This document shows, piece after piece, positions 55,801 to 64,000 of a stretch of DNA of 64,000 nucleotides (the first letter of the stretch is position 1; each line of letters opens with the position of its first letter). The stretch comes from Halocafeteria seosinensis. Taxonomy: Eukaryota; Sar; Bigyra; Bicosoecida. Made by a program: the position numbers and the translations under genes. The notes under the pieces are model-generated. The model saw nothing but the letters and a program-made list of their open reading frames with translations, ran no database searches and was not told where the DNA came from. Location of the stretch: NCBI GenBank assembly GCA_001687465.1, contig LVLI01000158.1, forward strand, positions 17,614 to 81,613, given 5' to 3'.

Positions 55801-58800
55801 TTGCTGTGCATACCGACGGCGACTCAATCGCATTCACAGGGAAAGCCATCAGCCAGGGCGGCCGAGCGCTTTATGTCAGTCGCGCAGGCGCTGCAGGCAC
55901 AGTGTTGTTTGCTTCTCACTCCGGTGAAGACACAAGACTACGGCTGGAAGTCGACAATGGACGGCGACGGTTCAAGGAATCAGCTCCTTTGACACTACTG
56001 CCTAACACAAGTGCCGAATATCGGTTTGACGAAATGTTCCTGGGTGGTGGAAGCCGTTTTGGCGTTTTAAGCCCCAATACGCCCTCCTATTGGAGCGGGA
56101 GTGTTGCGCTCACCATTTCCGAGTTCTCTGGAGATGATAAAGGGCGTTTGGAGGTTTTCGAAAATGTGTCTGTGAGTATCATTGGCCCGATAGCGCCCAA
56201 TGTTACAGCTCGTAACCCAGTGGGTCATCATTACTATAGCGTGCCCTATATAGTGAGCGAGGTGAGATCATTTTGGTTCCCGAGCACGTTTTTATTGGAC
56301 TTTGCGGATATATTGGTGAAGGAGGAAGGTACATTGCTTCTTCCAAACACGACAGTATGTGGTCATCGCGTCGACATCCACGGAAAGCTTAATAGTGCTG
56401 ATAACATGCGTATTGGGTCTGGGGCTCAAGTACACCTGTATGGTGATGGTGGATTTGACGATGAGCACATAGGCAATTTCAAATTTGATAACTTTTCAAT
56501 GTATGATAATGGAAGCCTACACCTGCACGAAATTCGAGCCCTCAATGCTACGCGGTTTGAAGTGGGCGCGGGTTCGGAGATCCATAGTGATAATGCTGAA
56601 ACGTTGGGGGTTTATGTGTATACGGAGGAACAATTTTCTCTTGAGATGGACAGCACGTGGAATGCTGTTGGTGGTGGATATAAGGAGTCATCGCCCTCTT
56701 TTGGATCTTGTGTTGTCCCTGAGGATGGAGCTGGTGGGACGTATGGTGGTCAAGGTGGCTCATCTGGTGCCAGTCCGTGTGGTGCTTTCGATACCCCGTT
56801 TCAGCTGGGAATTCCTGGGGGTTCGATGAGTGGTCAGAATGGAAGTCGCGGTGGTGGAGCTCTGTTCGTGGAAGGAATCGATGGACAAGCTGTTTGGGAG
56901 GTTAAAATTGACGGTAAAATTGATGTAAGGGGATCGGATGGAGACAATGAGAGCGGTGGTGGTAGTGGTGGTAGTGTGTATATTCATGGTGTCCGTATCG
57001 AAGGTAATGGCGAGGTCCTTGCCGAAGGCGGGAACTCTCTAGACACTGGTGGCGGTGGTGGAGGTCGAATTGCATTGATTGCTGAGGAAAGTTTGGACTA
57101 TGAACGAAAAGGTAGTAGCGCACTGGGTGGAGCATCAAACTTTAATGGTTCCACTGGTACCATTCTGTTTCGGGAAATTGCATCCGGGGAGAGCGTAGTC
57201 CTCATCGATAACGGGAACCGAACATCGGCGAATGAGAGTTTGACAGCTTTATCTGGAGGATTGTCTGGATCATATGAAATCAGTGAGCTAAAACTTGAGA
57301 ACAATGCCCGTTTGCATTGGGAGTTATCCGAAGATGTGGCTAGTGTCACCATGAGTGGGTCGCTCAGGATTAACACCGGCAGCATCGTGAACGTGGAAAG
57401 CTCAGAGATTCTTCGGCGTTCTGGTATTCATTTTGGGGACAACCTGGATGTACGTTCCCTTCTAACGCTGGACAATGTGACTGAGGTGTCAGCAAAAAAT
57501 ATCCACGTTTGTGGTCTAGGATCGCTCATTGATTTTACGACTGGTTCATCGAGTGTGGCGATGGAAGCGACAGACACTTTCGAGGTGTGTGGGGAGTCGA
57601 GTATTAACGGTGATGGTGGTGGCTCACAGAGTGATTCAGCGCCGTTTGATTGTCACATTGCGGGTAGTGGGACTGGCGGAAGTTATGGTGGACGTAGCGC
57701 GAATGGGACAGATCCTTGTGGGGATTACGATGGAAGTAATTTGATTCCCGGTGTAGGAGGTGGATCGGATCTTGACGGTGAAATGAGCCTTGGCGGTAGT
57801 GGCGGGGCTGCGTTGGAGATCATATGTAATACCACTGACAGCTCTGTAGTCCGAGTGGATGGCAGAATTTCTGTCGACGGGACGTCAGGTTCTGGTGGTG
57901 GAGGTAGTGGGTCGGGGGGAACATTGGTAATCTATAGCAGCATTTTGGAAGGGAGTGATTCGGGAATGATGAGTGTTCGAGGTGGTGCATCATCTGAGGG
58001 GGGTGGTGCTGGAAGTGGAGGTCGTTTGGCTGTCTACATGAGTGAAGTCAACGAGTACGACGGGTCTTGGCGTAGTAGCAGTGGTACTAGTGAAGATTTT
58101 CCCGAGCTGTTGGCTGCAGCCGGGACAGTGTATCTGCATGAGGGACCCTTGAGTCAGCATAATGAGACGAAAGTGATGATTGATAATGATAATATGCTGC
58201 AAACCGATGACTTTTCAGATCCGCGCTATACGTGGTTATCTGGATCGTGCCAGTCTGAATATTTGATAAATGAAGTGGTTGTGGATGGTGGCGGACGTTT
58301 AGAATTTGGGGATGCTTTGGGTATGATGTGCGGTGCCTCTACAGTCCTGCGTGGATCCCTAAGCTTACTAGCCCGCAGTCAAGGACGTTGGATCTATAAT
58401 TTGGGACCACTAAAGCGATTTGATATTCGAGATGACTTGGTGTCAACCAATGGTTCGTCTTTGCTCCTCGATAATGTTGATTCTTTCGGTTTGGGGACTG
58501 GTTGGTTGAATGGATCAAGCGCAATGTTGGTACTCAACCAGGGGGTGAATGGCACCCAGATGGTGGTACATGATAGTCTTTCTGTAAGCAAAGGTTCGAA
58601 AATCGATGGCGACGGTAAAGGATTTGGTAGTGGTGAGGCAAATGTAGATGCAGGGTGCGTGAGTAGTGGTGTCGATGGCAGTGGTGGTAGTTTTGGCGGG
58701 CAAGGTGGACTTGGAGATCCTTGGGGCTGCGGTAGTGTTGCGGACGTATTTTATCGTGGGTCTGGTGGAATACATGGCTCAGATAATGATGCCAAAGGTG

Positions 58801-61800
58801 GTGCAGGAGGCAACAGTCTTTGGATTAGTGTATTGTCTGTTGATGGATGGATGAACTTAGAAGGTAATATTAGTGCTCGTGGTGTCGATGGAGACGACAC
58901 CGCGATGGGTGACGATCGAGCTGGTGGTGGAGGTAGTGGTGGTGGTATAACTTTAGTGGTGAATCGCTTTTCTGGTGGAGGAGTTTTGAGTTGTGGCGGT
59001 GGTGATGGTGGTGAGAATTCGGCCGATCCCAATAATGGTGGTGGTGGTGGTAGCGGTGGTCGTATAATTGTAGCCACTGCAGAGTATGACTTCGAGGGTA
59101 GGGTTGATGCGTATGGTGGCTTGGGTGGTGGGTCATCATCGTCTCGTACCGATCTGGCAGGTGCTCCAGGAACCATCCTATTTATTGAAGATGCTGACTT
59201 CCCCTTAGAGGATGGTACTGAGATTCCAGTTGGGGATCACCGTCGAGTAGAAATTGACAACGATAATCGGGTACCGTTTGAAGATCCGGAAACTTGGGCT
59301 GCAACTCGCCTAGGATTCCCTGAGCAATCTTTGTACAACTTGTCTGAAATCGAGGTGATCGGCACGTCTCGGCTGTTTTTAGATGCTAATGATGTGGATA
59401 GGGTCCAGTTACTTGGGGGATTATCTATTGGTGCTGATTCTTGGGTCGACGTTAATGGATCAGGTGGTAATGTTATTGCTTTCAGGGATGATGTATTGGT
59501 TAATCGACAAGGAACGCTTAATCTGAAGGATATAATGCGCTTGGAGAGCCACGGACTGACCATTCAAGCAGATTCAATGCTCCGAGTTAACAATTCTGAA
59601 TCGAGCGGTATTACTTTTTCCCTCTTAGCGTTCTTGAAGGTGGAGGATGGTGGATCGTTGAATGGAAATTGGGGTGGCGTCAGAGCTGGTGGCAGTGCTT
59701 TGGATAATGCAGGATGCCTGGTTCTCGGCATGTCTTCTAGTGGCGGTAGCTACGGTGGACAAGGAGGCAGACCTACAACGAGACCTTGTGGCGCGTATGA
59801 TGATGCATCTGCTCGTGGTGTTCCAGGTGGATCGAGTGCCAGTACTGCCGGGGGCGCAGGTGGCAATTCCGTGCGAATTAATGTATCAGATGGATACATT
59901 GAAGTAAATGGTTCCGTTTCGGTTGATGGCGGAGATGGAAAATCGCGTAATAGCTCGGCTAGTGGAGCGGGAAGTGGCGGAAGTATTCGGATGTCTGCAG
60001 ATAGCATTAGCGGAACTGGTAACGTAACAGCAGATGGTGGCAAGGGTGGATTATGCCTCCTGGGAGATGCGTGCGCTGCTTATGGTTCCGGTGGGGGTGG
60101 ACGAATAATCTTGGAGTCTAAGTCCTTCGGGGAAGGGTTACATGTGACGGCACTTGGTGGCCCTGTTGTACAAGGAGAAGTCGACACTCACGGTTCCAGT
60201 GGCACAATCCTTTACAGTGGTCACCGCAATCGGGTTGTCATTGATAATAACTACCGGGGATACCCCTCTACGTCATTGACACTGCTTGATCCATCGCATC
60301 GCCTAGAGTACGACATCGATGAGCTTATCATGCGTGGCCGTGTGTTCTTGATTTTGACTGCGCCGTCGCCAGGTGGAGTGTTAGAACACGCAAGAGTCAA
60401 CTTTACGGGCTCATTGCTCGTCCAAGAAGATAGCAAGCTTGAGCTAGATCACCCTGGCATGGGTACGGCGAAGAATATTTCCTTCAATTGGGGAGGCAAT
60501 GTGAACATCACTGGGAGCGAAACCTTGGTTCTAACCCGGGATGTGATCGGACTTGGGGCAGAGTCATTCGAATTAACCCACGGTAGTGAGCTGAGGACGA
60601 CGCGCAGCAAGATATGGAAAACATTTAAAATTGAAGTCGCTTCGAATATAAACATCGATTCTTCGTCGATGCTAAATGGCAAAGCATCAGGGATGCGCGA
60701 TGGAAAGGCGATGACCTCCTTCGGCTGCAAGGTTCCTAAGCTACCGACGCGAGGTGGAAGCTACGGTGGTCGCTCAAATAGAGGAGCTAAACCTTGCGGA
60801 AGATACAACGTTGCTCTTTCACTTGGGAATGGTGGGGACAGTGGTGGTGGCAGAGGAGGTGGTGGCTTTCATTTGGTTACGTCGAATGCCGCACCTTCAT
60901 TTATCCGAATAGACGGTGAAATCAATGTCGAAGGTATGAGCACTACCGGAGATGGAGGTGCAGGTAGTGGAGGTAGCGTGCGGTTAGAAAGTCATAGACT
61001 TGTCGGAAGCAGCTCTGGCACGATATCTGCAAACGGAGGGGATGCAACTGGTAAAGGGGGAGGCGGCAGTGGAGGGCGCATTGCCCTATATAGCGTCCAA
61101 ATACCTATATTTCATGGTGCTGCAACTGCCTTCGGTGGTAGTTCTGACTCTGCCGCAGCTGCTGGTACTGTGTATTGGCATGTTGGACGGGAAGATGACT
61201 TCTCGAACGCTACTGTGACTGTAGATAATGATGGATTAGCAACGGGGGACATTGATGACTCCCGATATACATGGCTTTCTGGAACATGCGAGGAAGTTTT
61301 CAACATTTCTGAAATCCAGGTCAAAGGGAGGGGAAAAATTGAGTTCGGCCAATCTCCAGGAGAAACCTGCGAGATTCCTTCTATGTTTGATGGAGCGTTG
61401 CTGCTAAAGGAAAGCTCCCAAGCTCGATTTCTTGCTGTTGAAGATCTCCATTCCTCTGTTTCGTTCTCTGGGTCTGTGTTATTGTCGAGTTCGTCGCTGC
61501 TGTATCTGGCTCATGTGAACGCGTTGGATATATCAGATGCGCTAGAGGCATCCGAACACTCCCGCATTCAACAGTATGGAGATTTGACTGTTTCAGCCTC
61601 TCGGATTGGGATGTCATCCTCGTCCGTGTGGGAGCACTTCAGCGACGGTAGTGAAAGTCTGGGTATGTATTTCGGCTCCTCGTTTGGTGTTGATAAGACT
61701 AGTAATATCGACCTGGACGGTCAGGGGTACTCTAGCGGGATGAGTGCGGTAGACTGTAGTAGCAGTGGAGTCTCTGCTGGTGGCAGTTTAGGAGGGATCG

Positions 61801-64000
61801 GTGGTGGTAAAGGTGCTGGTATGCCTTGCGGCAACGTTTTCGACCCGCGTTTAGGAGGTACGGGAGGAGGAGATGGTGACTCCGGAAGCAAAGGAGGTCA
61901 CGGAGGCGGATCATTCTTCGCTATTGGGTATGGGTTACATCGAACCGAAGCGAATATTGACGGGAACATTACGTGCAATGGGGAAGAAGGCATGGCAAAC
62001 CCTTCCAATGCAGGGGGTGGTGGCAGCGGCGGTAGTATCTACCTTGAGACGCATGTCCTACGAGGGGTAGGCTTTCTTTCGGCGAACGGTGGCGATGCTG
62101 GGTCCGCTCAGGGGTCGTCTGGTTCTGGAGGCCGTATTGCCGTTTACTCAAATGACTCTTTGCTCTTTTTCGGCCATGCCAATGCTCTCGGCGGTTCTGC
62201 TTTCGAGCCGGGGAGAAGAGGAGCAGCAGGTACAGCTTTACTCGTATCACGGAATTCTTCTTGGGGAGGGTATGCAGATGCCAACCTACAATTCCGACTA
62301 GAAGTTGATAATGGACGGAAGAGCTTCAACGAATTGGCACCACCCACATTGTTGCCCAACAGCACTACCGTTGAATATATCTTCGACCAGGTTTACCTGG
62401 CTGGTGGAAGTCGTTTCGGTCTTATGAGCCCTTGGAGTCCGGACTACTGGGAAGCTAGCAACGCGTTGAACATACTTTCGTTTTCCGGAGACGGGACCGG
62501 CCGTCTTGAAGTGCTTGCGAATGTGTCTGTGAGCATTGTTGGTCCTTCGAATGCTAATATCACAGCTCGAAGTCCGGTGGCGCGGACCTACAGCGAGCAT
62601 GCGAATGTTTCCTATCGAATAAGTGAAGTAAGCTCGTTCTGGATTGCTAATACGTTTGAGTTGAATTTTGCGGATATTTTAGTCAAAGAAACTGGCACGT
62701 TACTGCTTCCGAGAAATACAACGTTGTTGGGCCATCATATAAGTATTCATGGAAACCTCGGCAGCGAGGACAACTTGCGTATTGGCCCCGGTGGCATAGT
62801 AGATCTGTATGGGACAGGTGGTTTTGACGATGACCACTTTGGTAATTTCAAGTTTGATGAACTCTCTCTTTATGGGGATGGTCGTTTGAATCTCCATGAA
62901 ATCCGCGCATTGAATGCGACGACGTTTGAATTGGATGCCGGCGCAAAGGTACGCAGCGACAATACGAAAACTCTGGGAGTCTATGTGTATACTGAAGAAC
63001 GGTTCTTCCTTGAACATGGTAGCCGATGGGATGCTCATGGTGGCGGATATAATCAATCGCTGTCGTCATTTGGAGCTTGTTCGGCACCGATCGCTGGTAG
63101 TGGTGGTACTTATGGAGGTCAAGGTGGGCTGTCGGATAGCCATCCGTGTGGCTCTTTCGATACACCATTTCAACTTGGAGTCCCAGGTGGTTCTGAACTT
63201 GATAACGGTGGAAACCGTGGCGGAGGTGGTGTCTTTGTAGAGGGAATCGACGGTATAGCTGCTTTAGAGATAGCTATTGATGGCGTAATCGACGTACAAG
63301 GTGAATCCGGGGATGCTTTCACCGGTGGTGGCAGTGGTGGGAGTGTGTTCCTTCATGGGATGGTTGTGCAAGGTCGAGGAAGTATTATGGCAGATGGTGG
63401 GGATGCCGTGGAAACTGGCGGCGGTGGTGGCGGTCGGGTTGCACTTGTAGCTGAAGATCAGTTGGTTTACGATGGTGGTATAAGTGCTTTTGGTGGATCT
63501 TCGTTGGTATCCGGTGGCTCAGCTGGGACTGTCCTCCGTCGTCTGATTGCGACAGGAGACAGCCTTGTCCTGGTTGACAATGGAAATACGACAATGGCAA
63601 ATGAGAGTTTGACAGCATTATCTGGTGAACTTCGTAGCAGTTACGATATCACAGAGTTACAGTTGCACAACAATGCTCGCTTACATTGGATCCTGGGTCC
63701 TGGCGTAGCAGAAGTTGAGGTAAACGGGTCCGCTGATATTTCGAAGGGTAGCGTATTGAATGTTGAGAGCACAATGTCGATACCTACTGCAAGTGTCATC
63801 TTTAAGGGAGCCCTAACTGTGTCGTCCCGTTTGACATTGGATAATATCGATTCGATCTCAGCGACAAGATTCCAGGTCTGTGGTATAGATTCAGTCGTTT
63901 CTTTCACCACGCCGTCGTTCGGACTGACCGTGGAAGGTCTGGAGCTGGTTGAAGTATGCGCTTCGTCGAAGATTGTAGGAGATGGTGGTGGTTTAGGGAG
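49805..64000 (+). CDS. Giant secreted glycine-rich modular repeat protein, 3'-partial
   Basis: Exon 1 (49805-49943) encodes a signal peptide (FVLVIVLAILLSSARELNAQ). A 70-nt GTAAGT intron (49944-50013, phase 1) joins exon 2, which begins at 50014 and is open to the last base of the window. The product is at least 4,700 residues. Exon 2 was checked for frame at 50280, 57600, 59700 and 63963, and all agree. A Ser/Thr/Pro linker (TPSVSVTPSISSSPSVTSSE), probably O-glycosylated, is followed by about twelve modules of 310-455 residues. Each module has, in order: a GG-S/A-x-GG-x-G turn ending in PCG; a GGGALxx strand; xIxVDGxIxVxG; GGGGSGGSIxL; GxGxIxANGG; GSGGRIA; GGxxxAGTVY; and a beta-rich half with few glycines (such as LLLDNVDSF, VDNDN). 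N-glycosylation sites (NxS/T) are very frequent. Beta-solenoid structure and a cell wall, theca or adhesion role are inferred. No catalytic domain was seen. The family is not one I can name. Confidence 0.9.
54517..63920 (+). repeat. Six-module super-repeat (about 6.35 kb period) within the giant gene
   Basis: PCG (or CG) module marks occur near 50688, 51843, 53208, 54519, 55479, 56774, 57711, 58722, 59783, 60789, 61822 and 63142. Sequence after 55900 matches that after 62270 almost codon for codon. For example, ggtggaagccgttttggcg at about 56045 matches ggtggaagtcgtttcggtc at about 62404. Gaatgagagtttgacagc at about 57230 matches the same string at about 63600. Both pairs are about 6.36 kb apart, which equals six modules. 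A weaker three-module similarity links about 58180-58330 with 61210-61370. Confidence 0.8.

Noticed and set aside
50412-63910. Dozens of minus-strand open frames rich in Pro, Ser and His opposite the giant gene
   Set aside because: They are antisense readings of Gly codons (GGN becomes CCN or NCC) in the giant plus-strand frame. None has a start context or a domain.
1-64000. tRNA, rRNA or CRISPR features
   Set aside because: A read for B-box-like GGTTCGAANCC and cloverleaf patterns, for conserved rRNA blocks and for short spaced repeats gave nothing convincing. A tRNAscan-SE and Infernal run would be needed to exclude small RNAs.

Overview
The window is nuclear DNA from a small-genome eukaryote, most likely a unicellular protist or alga. 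Protein-coding genes are compact and about half are split by short GT-AG introns, mostly 60-90 nt. Neighbouring genes are packed head-to-head or tail-to-tail, with as little as 30 bp between stop codons. Gene content is eukaryotic: DENN protein, AP-3 beta, SVIP, TMEM128-like, ALKBH8, WD40, bZIP. A CRY-DASH photolyase, a plant-type glutaminyl cyclase and a TOM1/THH1-like membrane protein fit an algal or other SAR-type protist, but the sequence alone does not fix the lineage. Runs of N at 40703 and 46060-46061 show a draft assembly.

Layout. 1-10.2 kb: the 3' part of a protein kinase, then a tandem family of three related membrane-protein genes. One copy is an N-terminal fragment, one is intact and one is frameshifted. 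10.9-15.5 kb: a GLUG-repeat surface protein (minus) and an ALKBH8-type tRNA-modifying enzyme (plus). 15.6-22.9 kb: a DENN-domain protein and a leucine-rich-repeat protein (both minus), separated by a spacer holding a dispersed repeat. 23.5-30 kb: GlcNAc kinase, TMEM128-like, a five-exon SVIP homologue and a bZIP factor. 30.1-42.8 kb: a ten-exon EF-hand/WD40 protein, an OGFOD3-like dioxygenase, a TOM1-like seven-helix protein, AP-3 beta and glutaminyl cyclase. 43.4-46.7 kb: a decayed P-loop NTPase gene in gene-poor DNA. 46.7-48.6 kb: CRY-DASH. 49.8-64 kb: one enormous secreted glycine-rich modular protein whose reading frame stays open for about 14 kb and leaves the window.

Themes. Several genes serve membrane traffic and protein handling (DENN GEF, AP-3 beta, SVIP/p97 and glutaminyl cyclase), and others serve the cell surface (giant protein, GLUG protein). 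ALKBH8 acts on wobble uridine and CRY-DASH on UV-damaged DNA. These are independent genes, not an operon.

The most novel items are three. First, the giant repeat protein, with a roughly 6.35 kb six-module super-repeat. Second, the tandem family that seems to fuse a decayed Ras-like fold to a polytopic membrane region. Third, the NTPase pseudogene with a second remnant 23 kb away. Gene models were built by eye from splice signals and protein similarity recalled from family knowledge; no database search was run.
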